Below, piece by piece: positions 1 to 9,880 of a stretch of 64,000 nucleotides of DNA (position 1 is its first letter; each line of letters opens with the position of its first letter). The translations under genes were made by a program, and so were the position numbers. The notes beneath the pieces were generated by a model, which did not search any database, had not been told where the DNA came from, and saw only the letters and a list, made by a program, of their open reading frames with translations. The DNA is from an uncultured Schlesneria sp. (GTDB taxonomy: Bacteria > Planctomycetota > Planctomycetia > Planctomycetales > Planctomycetaceae): positions 1-64,000 of the forward strand of contig CAIULL010000030.1 of assembly GCA_903899985.1 (NCBI GenBank), in the 5' to 3' direction.

Positions 1-206
1 CTTCCGCCGAGCCGTGAAGTAGGTACACGCATCGACTCAGCGGCTCGGCAGGAGCCTCGTCCTCCAATTGGGTTGCGGCCCGTGCCCGCGCCAGTCTCTT
101 CGTGACCTTCGTGGTAAATCTCTGCCAATCTCTTCCGCCGAACACCGGCGTTAGCCCGCAGCGTGATCGCCGTCTGTGTTGAATGATAAGTTAGCCCAAT
201 TCATTT

Positions 207-917
207 TCACACGGGCACGAATTGTTCGCCGTCGTGTTCGAATTGTGAACCGGCGGGCGCGAGCAAATGGGCGGCGATTTCGGGCGTCGCCTGGACAACA
301 AATGCGACCGGATAAACATGAGTATTGTCGGGGTCATCGACATATTCCTCAGATTCACGGCCGGAGAAAAATCGCCATCCGCTATCTTCTGCGTTGTCGG
401 GTTCTTCCCGATACATGTATGCGACGGGCTGTTTGTCTTTCATGATCATGTTTGTGGCGAAGCATAATTGCGAGAAAATACGGTGATCCGGCAGGGTGGC
501 AGGATCTCCGCTGGCACTCGAAAGAATTTCGTACGCCAGTTCAACGTCTGATTCATCATCGAAGTAGAACGACAGTTGCAACTGCCCGATCTTAGAAAAC
601 ACGAATGCATAAAGCGCCGGCACGCGTTCGTCGTCGGATTCTTCCGCCAGCCGATACGAGTAATAGATCCGCCCGTCCTCTTCGTACTCGCGCTCGTCGA
701 ACCTTTCTGGTGAAGCGGTTTCGGCAAATTGTTTCTTCAAATCAATGATCGACTTGCCGGTGTCGTTACCCCAAGCATTCAGCCAGATCGTGAAGCCCGG
801 CCGCCAGAGAACCATCGAGCCGTCCTCCATTCGCAATTTACATGCGACAGGGAGATGCAGCGACCAATCTTCTGTCAGTGCAATGCGGTCGATCACAAAC
901 GGGAAATCAGATGACAT
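207..917 (-). CDS. hypothetical protein
   Basis: Longest ORF in the region, 236 aa with balanced composition; ATG at 917; overlapping frames look low-complexity/basic. Confidence 0.7.
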   Translation of the reverse strand: MSSDFPFVIDRIALTEDWSLHLPVACKLRMEDGSMVLWRPGFTIWLNAWGNDTGKSIIDLKKQFAETASPERFDEREYEEDGRIYYSYRLAEESDDERVPALYAFVFSKIGQLQLSFYFDDESDVELAYEILSSASGDPATLPDHRIFSQLCFATNMIMKDKQPVAYMYREEPDNAEDSGWRFFSGRESEEYVDDPDNTHVYPVAFVVQATPEIAAHLLAPAGSQFEHDGEQFVPV

Positions 918-1115
918 TGGTAAAAGCCCTCACTGGGGTAACGACACGGTTAACCGGGTCGCGGCTAACCAACTCTTGAGGAACGTGACGTCGAAATTGT
1001 TGGCAAAGTTCCTTTATCGCTATGGAGCGGAAGCTCCTGGCGAACCGTTTGCAGCGGCTTAACATTTGAAACCGCACGGCGCACAGCCTCGGTTTAATCG
1101 ACTGTTAGGCTGTTC

Positions 1116-1745
1116 TCAATGACGCACATAACGCAAGTGTGTGGCAGCTGGACCGTCAAGAACCTTATCAATGCGAAACCGGGGCGCGGGCTCGCGCAGG
1201 TTCTCGAAGAGACGCCGCCCACCGCCGAATAACACGGGTGCCAAGGCGATTTCCAGCTCGTCGACGACATCCAGGTTCAGGTACTGCTGAATGACATCCG
1301 CTCCACCCGCAAGGCGAATATCACGACCGCCTGCGGATTCCCGAGCCAGCTCCAGGGCACGCTCCGGCCCGTCGTTGATAAAGTAAAAGGTCGTCCCACC
1401 CGGGCGCTCCCAAGGTTCGCGTTTTTCATTGGTAAGAACATAGACCGGTGTGTGAAACGGAGCCTCCTCTGGCCAGGCTTGCTCGCCTTGGTCGAACATT
1501 CGCTTGCCCATAATGTTGGCACCGATACGCGCTGTGGTGCTGCGAACCAGATCATTGACGGGGCCGGTCTCTCCCCCTGGTCCGAACTTGAGGTTTTCGC
1601 GGAAGTACTGCTGATTGATAATCCAACCCATCAGCGCACCCCACTTGGCACCCCAGTTCTTGTACGCGGGATTCTCCATGGTCATTCCATCCGGCGCCAT
1701 GTAGCCATCGAGGCTAAGCCCAATGTTGACGAATACTTTGCTCAT
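1116..1745 (-). CDS. dihydrofolate reductase family protein (RibD C-terminal-like)
   Basis: MSKVFVNIGLSLDGYMAPDG start, TARIGANIMGKRMFDQGE, GGADVIQQYLNLDVVDELEIALAPVLFGGGRRLFE motifs typical of RibD_C family. Confidence 0.9.
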   Translation of the reverse strand: MSKVFVNIGLSLDGYMAPDGMTMENPAYKNWGAKWGALMGWIINQQYFRENLKFGPGGETGPVNDLVRSTTARIGANIMGKRMFDQGEQAWPEEAPFHTPVYVLTNEKREPWERPGGTTFYFINDGPERALELARESAGGRDIRLAGGADVIQQYLNLDVVDELEIALAPVLFGGGRRLFENLREPAPRFRIDKVLDGPAATHLRYVRH

Positions 1746-1884
1746 GCTTCTCCCCTCAGAGGTTCGAATTTCAGTCTAAAGACTTCCGTAACCGGGCACG
1801 AGCACGTACGGCTTTCATTTCACAATCGCCAGATCGCATCCTCGGGTGAATGACGTTGTTCGTCGCGTTTTCAATCTTTTGAAA

Positions 1885-2274
1885 TCATGTCGATTTTGGT
1901 GTGAGTAAGTTTGCGTCACGAGACAAGCGCCATTTCCCATCCGGCAGACGTTTGAAGACAGACAGGGCATTCCCTGAGAGTTGTCTGGCATTGCCTCCGT
2001 TCTTCGGAGTCACGGTGATCTCAAGGCGAGCCGTCGCGTAGGCCAACGATCCATCCACGACGATTTCGGTGTACTCGCCGCCGCAATTCATCGCAACGTG
2101 CTCCTTCATCGCCATGAACGAGTCGAGGAATTCCTGTCGCCCAAACGGAGCTCGACCCGGCGTGAGGAAAACGACATCATCTGTCATGAGGTCTGCAATT
2201 TCCGCAACGTCTCCGTTCATGGTGGCTTAGAACCACTTGCGCTGAAGTTCGCGAATAGTCTCTTCGTCGCTCAT
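1885..2274 (-). pseudogene. SgcJ/EcaC-type (DUF4440/NTF2-like) protein interrupted by one in-frame TAA
   Basis: MSDEETIRELQRKWF*ATMNGDVAEIADLMTDDVVFLTPGRAPFGRQEF reads in a single frame across the TAA at 2227-2229; both halves match the expected family N-terminus. Confidence 0.7.
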
Positions 2275-2752
2275 CTGGGCATGCCTCGAATGTCGCACCG
2301 AACTGATCAATGTCCGCAACTGATCAGGAATGATCGCTAACGCGGGCCGTTTTTCTGCCATCGCGGATATGACGATAATAGCACGAGGGCGTTTTGCAAA
2401 CGGATTCTGCTGCGAACGTGGATGATGGCGGTTCATTGTGCGTCTCCGTTCAAAAGCTGAAAGACTTAACCCGTAACCGCTCATCTTGACGCAACACTCG
2501 CCGGATTAAACAACGATCACGTTGCCGGAAAGTAATCTACCGGCGAAAAATTGCGAAAGTTGACGGAATAACTGGCCAGCGGAAAACGCGAAGAATCCGT
2601 TGACTTGCTTCACGGAGTTCGCCTGCGACCTTGGGGTTGGCTCTTTGAGCAGACTTCCAAACGGGGCCAGGCTCCCTTTGTGGGCAAATTCTTGCGGGTT
2701 GTTAGACTGTGGATGTATTGGAAATGTCTCATTCAGAACGATTTCGTAGAAT

Positions 2753-3541
2753 ATGCAAAAATTTCGACTTGCCATCGCTACTCGTTGCTTTGTTCAACCA
2801 CTCGTGGCGTCGATCAAATCGGCGGCGGAACTTGGCGTACAGGGTCTCCAGTTTGACGTCCGAAACGAGCTCAAGGCCAGCGAGTTGACCGAAACCGGTC
2901 GGCGTGATCTGTTGCACCAGATCCGCGAACACGGACTGACCGTTGCCAGTGCGGTATTTCCTCTCAATTATCCGTTGTACGAGCCTGACAAAATTGATGT
3001 TCGCATCGCCGCAATCCGCGATGCGATGCGATTTGCCTATTCGATCAAGGCCAATACGTTGTGTTTTCGCGTCGGGCGGATTCCGGAAGATCCTGAATCG
3101 AAAGAGCGAAAATTACTGGTTGAGGGGCTTTGTGATCTGGCGAAGCATGCGAACCATATCGGAACAGCCCTGGCGATCACTCCTTCTAACGATTCTGCGG
3201 AGACGCTTCGAACGCTGTTAGACGAAATTAAAACGGGACCGATTGGAATCGATTTCGATCCGGCTCATTTTGCCATGACGCGGCGTCCGGTGGCTGAGTC
3301 CCTGCGTATGCTTCACAATCTGGTGTTGCATTTCCAGTTGCGCGACGGTGATGCAGGGATTGACGGAGGTCAGGAAGAAGCGATTGGCCAGGGAAATGTT
3401 GACTGGATTGAAGTCCTGGCAACTCTTGGTGAAATGGACTATCGAGGCTGGCTGACTTCGATCCGCACTCAAGGAAGCGATCCGGGTTATGATGTGAGTC
3501 GCGGCGTGAAATTCATCCAGAAAATTTTGCTTGGTGGTTGA
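2753..3541 (+). CDS. sugar phosphate isomerase/epimerase family (TIM barrel) protein
   Basis: 262 aa; pattern of AP-endonuclease-2/xylose isomerase-like barrels (GLTVASAVFPL, IGIDFDPAHFAMT, HFQLRDGDAG). Confidence 0.8.
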   Translation: MQKFRLAIATRCFVQPLVASIKSAAELGVQGLQFDVRNELKASELTETGRRDLLHQIREHGLTVASAVFPLNYPLYEPDKIDVRIAAIRDAMRFAYSIKANTLCFRVGRIPEDPESKERKLLVEGLCDLAKHANHIGTALAITPSNDSAETLRTLLDEIKTGPIGIDFDPAHFAMTRRPVAESLRMLHNLVLHFQLRDGDAGIDGGQEEAIGQGNVDWIEVLATLGEMDYRGWLTSIRTQGSDPGYDVSRGVKFIQKILLGG

Positions 3542-3592
3542 ATCGTTCGTCCTTTCATTAATGATTTATCGACTTCACGTTAGAAAAATATC

Positions 3593-4183
3593 ATGGCGAA
3601 ACTTTACATCATGACCGTTGTCGCTGCGAATCGGACAGGGATTCTGGCGGCACTGGCAAACGCCCTCGATGAACTTGGCGGAAATATGCTGGACGTCAGC
3701 CAGGTCGTCATTCAAAAGTTTTTTGCAATGATGATGGCGACGGAGTTTCCTGAAGACCAGGACCCTGAGGTGATCATCGACCACATCCGTGCGGTCTGCC
3801 GCGCTTTCGGTGCAGAAGTGACGCTCCGCGATCCCTCAATCGAAATGGGGTTTGACGGCGAAACCGAACCGACGCCAAAAGAGCGATATGTCTTAACGCT
3901 TTCGGGGCCTGATCGGCCAGGAATCCTTCGGTTCCTGGCTCACCGCCTGGCACAGGATGGAATTGACCTGATCGATCTTCAAGGGCGATTGCAAGGGTCG
4001 AGTCAGATGTTTTTAGCGGCGATGGAGCTTTCTGTTCCACCAGGGATCGACGCGCTGCAATTGTGCGAAGAACTCCGAAACGAATTTCGCAATGACGGTA
4101 TCACCGTGTCATTACAACATCGCCGGGTGATCGCCGGATTGGCACATCCTGAACCGGTTGGGTTTAACACGGTCAGTCATTAG
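3593..4183 (+). CDS. tandem ACT-domain protein (GcvR-like)
   Basis: Two ACT motifs: VVAANRTGILAALANALDELGGNMLDVSQ and LSGPDRPGILRFLAHRLAQDGIDLIDLQ; adjacent to DUF711 gene. Confidence 0.88.
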   Translation: MAKLYIMTVVAANRTGILAALANALDELGGNMLDVSQVVIQKFFAMMMATEFPEDQDPEVIIDHIRAVCRAFGAEVTLRDPSIEMGFDGETEPTPKERYVLTLSGPDRPGILRFLAHRLAQDGIDLIDLQGRLQGSSQMFLAAMELSVPPGIDALQLCEELRNEFRNDGITVSLQHRRVIAGLAHPEPVGFNTVSH

Positions 4184-4264
4184 AGGCCCCGTTTCATATT
4201 ATTCGGGCAGTACTCCTGTTTTCGCATTGAACTAAACAAAAGATAGACCAGCTGGGCGACAATT

Positions 4265-5623
4265 ATGGATCAACGGACGGGGTTTTTCTCAGCGCTTCAA
4301 CAGCTAAGGCAGTTGCCGCTGGATGTTCGCACGGTCACACTGGGAATAAATATCTCCGACTGTGCCGATCGCAACTTTCATAAATTGTGCGATGGAATCT
4401 ACCAGCGAATTATCGCCAAAGCGGGGCGAATGAACACCGTCTGTACCGAGGTTGCGTCACTGATGGGTGTTCCCGTGCTACAGCGACGATTGTGCGTTAC
4501 GCCGATCGATCGGGTTGCCCAGGGCTTCCATGCAGCCGATTTCGTGAACATTGCCAAGACACTGGATGGTGCAGCAGCGAACGTGCACGCAGAACGAATT
4601 GGCGGATACGCGGCTGATGTGCAGCACGGCATGACCCATAGTGCCCGGCAATTGATCGCGAGTCTGCCCGAGGCACTCAGCCAGACCGAACGACTTCGCG
4701 CGGCCGTTCACGTCGGTTCGACCGAAAACGGTGTGAACATGGAAGCGATCACACTCGTTGCCAACACGTTGAAACAAGCGGCAGAAGCATCGAGTCATCG
4801 GAGTGGCGATGCCGCAGCAAAGCTGGCCGTGCTCGCAAACGACTCCACGGGTCATCCCCATCTGACCGGAGCCTGTCTCGGCGACGGCTGGGGCGACCTC
4901 GTGGTCCACGTCGGGGTCGGCGCCGCCGCGATTATCCGGCATGCACTCGAACAACGACTGCTGGAACATCCGAATTCGCGTTTAGACGAGTTGGCCTCTG
5001 TGATTCAAACGGCCGTGTTTCAGGCAACCCGAACAGCAGAGTTGGTCGGGCGGGAAATCGCTGACCGACTGGGTGCCGATTTCGGCAGTATTGATGTGAC
5101 ACTCGCCCCGACCCATCGACCAGGGGATAGTGTTGTCGACCTGTTACCACTTCTGGGGATTGGGCGAGTTGGTGCCCCAGGCACCGCTACGGCGCTCACA
5201 ATGATTCTCAGTGCCATGCGGGCCGGTTCTGCGTTTGCGTCGTGTGCCGCCGGGGCTTATTCACGTATCATGCTTTCTGTACTGGAAGATGAGTCGCTGG
5301 CTGCCGCAACCCAGTCGGGAACGCTCACATTCGATCAGCTTTGTCTGGCAGCGAATGCGGGGACGAATGGGCTGGACCTGATTTGCCTGCCAGGTGACAC
5401 GGACGTTGCCACGCTTTCTGCGATCATTGCGGATCAGGTTTCGGTCGCTGTTCTGAATCGAAGGCCGGCCGCCGTGCGACTGATTCTGGTCCCGGGAAAG
5501 GAAGCAGGGGAAATGGTGTCGTACAGTGGGATGAAGAATAGTACGGTCATTCTTCCCATACGCGGGGGCGGGCTTTCCGGACGATTCATTGATCGAGGCG
5601 GACGCTTGCCACCGGTTCGGTAG
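4265..5623 (+). CDS. DUF711 / UPF0210 (PFL) family protein
   Basis: 452 aa; TVTLGINISDC start, ADFGSIDVTLAPTHRPGDSVVDLLPLLGIGRVGAPGTATALTMI; typical partner of ACT-domain protein. Confidence 0.88.
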   Translation: MDQRTGFFSALQQLRQLPLDVRTVTLGINISDCADRNFHKLCDGIYQRIIAKAGRMNTVCTEVASLMGVPVLQRRLCVTPIDRVAQGFHAADFVNIAKTLDGAAANVHAERIGGYAADVQHGMTHSARQLIASLPEALSQTERLRAAVHVGSTENGVNMEAITLVANTLKQAAEASSHRSGDAAAKLAVLANDSTGHPHLTGACLGDGWGDLVVHVGVGAAAIIRHALEQRLLEHPNSRLDELASVIQTAVFQATRTAELVGREIADRLGADFGSIDVTLAPTHRPGDSVVDLLPLLGIGRVGAPGTATALTMILSAMRAGSAFASCAAGAYSRIMLSVLEDESLAAATQSGTLTFDQLCLAANAGTNGLDLICLPGDTDVATLSAIIADQVSVAVLNRRPAAVRLILVPGKEAGEMVSYSGMKNSTVILPIRGGGLSGRFIDRGGRLPPVR

Positions 5624-5634
5624 GTTGCTCAATT

Positions 5635-5656
5635 CTGTTTGTTCTGTCACAAACAG
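5635..5656 (+). terminator. hairpin downstream of DUF711 gene
   Basis: ctgtttgt-tctgtc-acaaacag perfect 8 bp stem, 12 bp after stop; no clear U-tract. Confidence 0.4.
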
Positions 5657-5768
5657 ATCTCGATACCAGTTGGGATTTTCCGGGTGACGACTACAATAAA
5701 ACGACGATGGTTATGCCATGACGAGTCCCTGGCAGACTGATTATTCTTCCTTTTGAAAACGTGAGACA

Positions 5769-6128
5769 ATGTCCTTCATTGATTTACTGGAAACATTCCC
5801 GAACCCGTACCCGCAACGGGATTATTCGATCGAAACGATCTGTCCTGAATTCACGTCCCTCTGTCCAAAAACCGGTCAACCGGACTTTGGCGTACTGACG
5901 CTGACGTATGTTCCAGATCAACTTTGTTACGAACTCAAATCTCTGAAGATGTATCTGCAGCAGTACCGCAATCATGGTGCCTTTTACGAAGCGGTGACAA
6001 ACCAGATCCTGGACGACCTCGTGGCGGTGACGCTTCCTCGATCGATGACGCTGGTCGGATCATTCACACCGCGCGGAGGGATTCGCACCAATGTGACCGT
6101 GAATTACACTGCTCAACAGCTCAAATAA
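5769..6128 (+). CDS. queF: preQ0 reductase (NADPH-dependent 7-cyano-7-deazaguanine reductase, short type I)
   Basis: [48 protein letters not shown] are QueF signatures. Confidence 0.95.
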   Translation: MSFIDLLETFPNPYPQRDYSIETICPEFTSLCPKTGQPDFGVLTLTYVPDQLCYELKSLKMYLQQYRNHGAFYEAVTNQILDDLVAVTLPRSMTLVGSFTPRGGIRTNVTVNYTAQQLK

Positions 6129-6241
6129 GCTGAGTAACCATGGCGGGGAAACGATCCCTGAAAAGTCGCACCAGTCTCGACGTTGTGTTCTTGTTTTGAC
6201 ACATCCCGTCTATTCCCCTTTTTTCAAGAGAAAGAAATCTG

Positions 6242-6811
6242 ATGAAACGCACCCGTGTCTGGCTTCGAGTTGTTTGTTTGACAGGCGTGATCGTCGGAGC
6301 GTTCGCGCTCGGTGGATTCGCCAATCAAAAAGCGGACAGTGATTCCAACTTCGCCAGCCAGACAATCGACGTCGGGATGGTTGTGAGCGATATCGAGAAA
6401 TCACTGAAGTTCTACAAGGATATCCTCGGCTTTACCGAAGTGACAGGATTCAAGGTTCCCGGTGAATTCGGTTTGGATACGGGGCTTTCAAACAAACTGG
6501 ATCTCGACGTACACGTCCTGGTTCTTGGACAGGGCGAGACCGCGACGAAGCTTAAGCTGATGCAGTTCAAGTCAACGTCTGGAGTCCGAGTGGATAACAC
6601 GTTCATCCACTCCTCTTACGGTTTCCGGTACCTGACAATTCCGGTTAAAAATCTGAACATCGCGGTCGACAAAGCGACGAAAGCCGGTGGAAAAGCGATT
6701 GCGAAATGCCCTGTTCCGCTGCCAGAAGGATTTCCTGCTGGTCTCGCATTGGCAAACTATCGCGACCCCGATGGAAACCTGATTGAACTGGTTGGTCCCT
6801 GGGCGAAGTAA
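6242..6811 (+). CDS. VOC/glyoxalase family protein with N-terminal signal/anchor
   Basis: VGMVVSDIEKSLKFYKDILGFTEV and LANYRDPDGNLIELVGPW; hydrophobic N-terminus. Confidence 0.85.
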   Translation: MKRTRVWLRVVCLTGVIVGAFALGGFANQKADSDSNFASQTIDVGMVVSDIEKSLKFYKDILGFTEVTGFKVPGEFGLDTGLSNKLDLDVHVLVLGQGETATKLKLMQFKSTSGVRVDNTFIHSSYGFRYLTIPVKNLNIAVDKATKAGGKAIAKCPVPLPEGFPAGLALANYRDPDGNLIELVGPWAK

Positions 6812-6879
6812 GAATTGCTTGCCTGATGAGCGGGACAGTGGCCGGTTTTGGGGGTGCCACGGTTTTGGACTTCATTGAA

Positions 6880-6912
6880 CGTGACACTTGGCTCAATGAT
6901 TCAAGTGTCACG
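6880..6912. repeat. perfect 11 bp inverted repeat (hairpin)
   Basis: cgtgacacttg / caagtgtcacg separated by 11 nt, downstream of the VOC gene. Confidence 0.6.
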
Positions 6913-6921
6913 ATTTCTGCC

Positions 6922-7090
6922 AAAGTAGCCATCATCGCTCCGCGTGATGAGCATGCGTCGGAAACGACTCAAGCGTTGCCTTAGCATCGTGACAAATATT
7001 TGGTTTGAATTCCTTTTTTGAGAACATGCGAATTGAAAATTGGCAGGTTCTCAAAAAATGCTCATCACGCGGAGCGATGATGGCTACTTT
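6922..7090. repeat. 169 bp palindrome-ended intergenic element with perfect 33 bp terminal inverted repeats
   Basis: aaagtagccatcatcgctccgcgtgatgagcat (6922-6954) is the exact reverse complement of 7058-7090; nested 12 bp IR ttttttgagaac/gttctcaaaaaa at 7014-7025/7047-7058. Confidence 0.85.
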
Positions 7091-7339
7091 TTTCTGAGGT
7101 GAAACCTCGCTGGAGTCTTCGACAAGGCCGTTTCTTCATGGTTCTATAAAGTCTCCGAAGAGTACGGCCTTACCGAAGACGGTAAAGCCGTGGCACCCTT
7201 TTCTCAGATTTCTCTTACAAAGGCTTTTCTTGATCAACAACGCAAACATCGCGTGTTCCGTTCAGTTCATCAAGCAGCCTCGCCCGCCCGTTGCAAAGTC
7301 TTCGCGGCACGCAAAAACAAAACTGTTTACGCCACGGGA

Positions 7340-8551
7340 TCAAAATGCTTCCTGCAGAATGTTGAGCAGGTCGGCCTCGCTTGGCTGTCGTCCATTTAAA
7401 AGCATCAGACGTTTGATTTCGAACGATTTTTTGGCGAACGTCGGAAGTTGATCGGGCGTCCCTCCCAATTCCCGAATCCGCTGAGGGATTCCGATTGCGG
7501 TTCGCAGTCGTTCGACCGCAGTAATTGCGAGTTCCGCTGCAGTGGATTCCGAGAGCCCCGTCGTGTCTTCCCCCAATAGTTTCGCGATCCGTGCGAATTC
7601 GGCGGTCCGGGAGGGGAGATTGAAACGCATGACATAGGGTAGCAGCAGTCCGTTTCCAGCTCCATGTGAACAGTGAAGTGCTCCACCAATCGGGTATTCC
7701 AGGGCATGCACAACGGCCACGGCATTATTTGAAAACGCCAGCCCAGCCAGCGTCGCGGCGAGCGCCATCCCTTCGCGTGCGGGCAGGTTGTCGGGTTCAC
7801 GGACTGCATTTACCAGGTGTTGCCCGATTAATTCGATTGCCCGTTCGGCAAGGCAATCACCAATCGGCTGTTTACCGTCGTACGGGAATGGTTCTTCCGG
7901 GGGAACGTCGAGTTCATCGAATCGAGCTGCCGTAAAGGCCTCGATGGCGTGCGTCAGGGCATCAATCCCACTATCTGCAGAGGCCCTGGGAGGACAAGTG
8001 AGAGTCAGCTTCGGGTCAACGACTGCCAGGTGGGGGCGCAAGTAATGACTGAGGCAACTGATTTTCGTCTGATTGACCGTGTCCGTCAGGACCGCTGCAT
8101 GCGAGACTTCGCTTCCAGTTCCGGCCGTCGTCGGAATACAGACCAGCGGCATGACCGGTCCGGGAACCTTTCCGTATCCGAAGTAATCCCGGTAGTGGCC
8201 GCCATGTGTCAGAATGTTGGCCACGATCTTGGCAAGGTCAAGATTGCTGCCGCCGCCGACTCCGATGATCGCATCAGGCTTGACTGCGCGAGCCAACTCG
8301 ATGGCTTTGTCTGCGATCGCGAATGAAGGCTCAGGTTCGCCTCCATCAAAAACCGAGACAGAAAGTCCTGCGGCTTTCAATGGCGATTCGACTTGAGCCA
8401 CAACTCCGACCCTGGTCAGGATCGAGTCGGTGACAATCAGAACATTCTTCGCTTTCCAGGGCTGAATAAACTGGTCCAGGCGGCGGACAACACCAGAGCC
8501 AAAAACGATTCGGCCGGCCGAATAAAAGTTCCAGTAATCTCGACGATGCAT
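7340..8551 (-). CDS. iron-containing alcohol dehydrogenase
   Basis: FGSGVVRRLDQ, GVGGGSNLDLAKI, IPTTAGTGSEVSHAAVLTD, SGIDALTHAIEAF, NNAVAVVHALEYPIGGALHCSHGAGN motifs. Confidence 0.95.
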   Translation of the reverse strand: MHRRDYWNFYSAGRIVFGSGVVRRLDQFIQPWKAKNVLIVTDSILTRVGVVAQVESPLKAAGLSVSVFDGGEPEPSFAIADKAIELARAVKPDAIIGVGGGSNLDLAKIVANILTHGGHYRDYFGYGKVPGPVMPLVCIPTTAGTGSEVSHAAVLTDTVNQTKISCLSHYLRPHLAVVDPKLTLTCPPRASADSGIDALTHAIEAFTAARFDELDVPPEEPFPYDGKQPIGDCLAERAIELIGQHLVNAVREPDNLPAREGMALAATLAGLAFSNNAVAVVHALEYPIGGALHCSHGAGNGLLLPYVMRFNLPSRTAEFARIAKLLGEDTTGLSESTAAELAITAVERLRTAIGIPQRIRELGGTPDQLPTFAKKSFEIKRLMLLNGRQPSEADLLNILQEAF

Positions 8552-8839
8552 AGTGCAGTCCCAAAGAGTTCAACATCAAAAGATACGATTGGGCCGGATG
8601 ATCACAGCGAAATGATAGTCCAAATGGAAGCAAGCAAACACAGCGGGGAGGTTGGTTTCCACTGATGAGATCAACACCCAGCGGTCAGAAAACAATCAGC
8701 TTCGCAGCGATGACGAGGTGTTTTTGCTCCGCCTCGCATTGGAACAACTGGTTGAAAAATTTCGATAATTGCCAGAAATCTCTTGTCCGACAACAATTTG
8801 TAACGATACTGTAGCTAGTCATCATTCCCGGAGAATTAT

Positions 8840-9292
8840 TTGAAACCAACGCAAGCGAGTCACGAACTGACCCGAATTCGTCATTCAAGACGAAATTCGG
8901 CTGCGTTGTTGCCACTGTTTGTATTTCTCGCCTTTTGGGGACTTGGGTCATCGAAGGCGAATGCCACATGCGGTGACTACCTTTTACACAATCATGTTCT
9001 GTCCCAACATCATTTCGTTGATGAGCGAGCCGTAGCCGACTCCGTCGGAAAGGATTCCACAGGTCCACAAATTCCACACCGTTTGCCGTGTCGCGGTCCG
9101 TCGTGCCAACGGGGGCCTGTCGAATTGCCGCTTTCAACACCAGTCGTTTCGATTGAGTTTCAAGACCATTGGGTTTGGTTCGCCAGGCTTTTGATCCACG
9201 CGCCGCAGCAAGCGTCTTACAGGGTTCACCCTGTTGAATCGGTTGTTTTGCCTCGGATTGCTTTTCGGCTGGATCGTCCGCCAAAAGCCTGA
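8840..9292 (+). CDS. small secreted Cys-containing hypothetical protein
   Basis: Signal-peptide-like N-terminus (AALLPLFVFLAFWGLGSSKANA|TCGDYLL) and a CxxxxCRGPSC-like motif; + strand frame preferred over antisense 8685..9284. Confidence 0.55.
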   Translation: MKPTQASHELTRIRHSRRNSAALLPLFVFLAFWGLGSSKANATCGDYLLHNHVLSQHHFVDERAVADSVGKDSTGPQIPHRLPCRGPSCQRGPVELPLSTPVVSIEFQDHWVWFARLLIHAPQQASYRVHPVESVVLPRIAFRLDRPPKA

Positions 9293-9568
9293 CGAATTAC
9301 ATGCGAGGACACGTGCGACTTGAACGCAAGTCTCTCGGCATCAAACATTCGCAAGCACGATGACTTTGCGAAATTCGTCTCCGAAATACCCGTCGTGGAA
9401 GTTCTCAAATTGGGAAACGGCAGTGATCTGCCATTCTCGCTGAATTGAGAATTCATGCGGGTCATTTCCCGTGAGCGACAGAAATGTCGAACTGTCGTTC
9501 GACGTTTCCGCATCGCATCCCTGGCAAATTCATCTGATTTTTCACGTGAACCGTAATGGGAGTTTGTT

Positions 9569-9796
9569 ATGCAATCCATCAAAACTAATCGCCGCAACTC
9601 GAATTTGATTGAGATTTGTTTCGTCGCCGTATTGACGGCTGTGATGATTTCTCTGCTGTTGCCTGCTGCGATCAATTCTGCGGAGAACTCGACGGACAGA
9701 CAGCAATTGGCACTAACGCCAAATCGAAGTCAGTTCGTATCGAAGAATAAGTCTGTTCCGCATAGAATCGATCGGAGCCGAACTGAAAGAATGTGA
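9569..9796 (+). CDS. short ORF with prepilin-like hydrophobic N-terminus
   Basis: 75 aa; NLIEICFVAVLTAVMISLLLPAAINSAE resembles FTLIELLVVIAIIAVLIALLLPAV of the adjacent DUF1559 protein. Confidence 0.45.
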   Translation: MQSIKTNRRNSNLIEICFVAVLTAVMISLLLPAAINSAENSTDRQQLALTPNRSQFVSKNKSVPHRIDRSRTERM

Positions 9797-9880
9797 TTTA
9801 AGTTTAATCAATTTGTTTTTCTGATTTTCAGTCGGATACGAATTTCGTTGATTTCCTTTTTTGATAAATGGAGTTTCGCC

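Noticed and set aside
2227-2484. 85 aa ORF taken as an independent gene
   Set aside because: Only its last ~15 residues (MSDEETIRELQRKWF) are plausible coding, as the N-terminus of the interrupted 1885..2274 gene.
5624-5768. preQ1 riboswitch upstream of queF
   Set aside because: No match to the short preQ1-I consensus core seen by eye; only an 8 bp-stem hairpin is present.
8685-9284. 199 aa - strand ORF
   Set aside because: Antisense to the 8840..9292 + ORF that has a signal peptide and Cys motif; no recognisable family.
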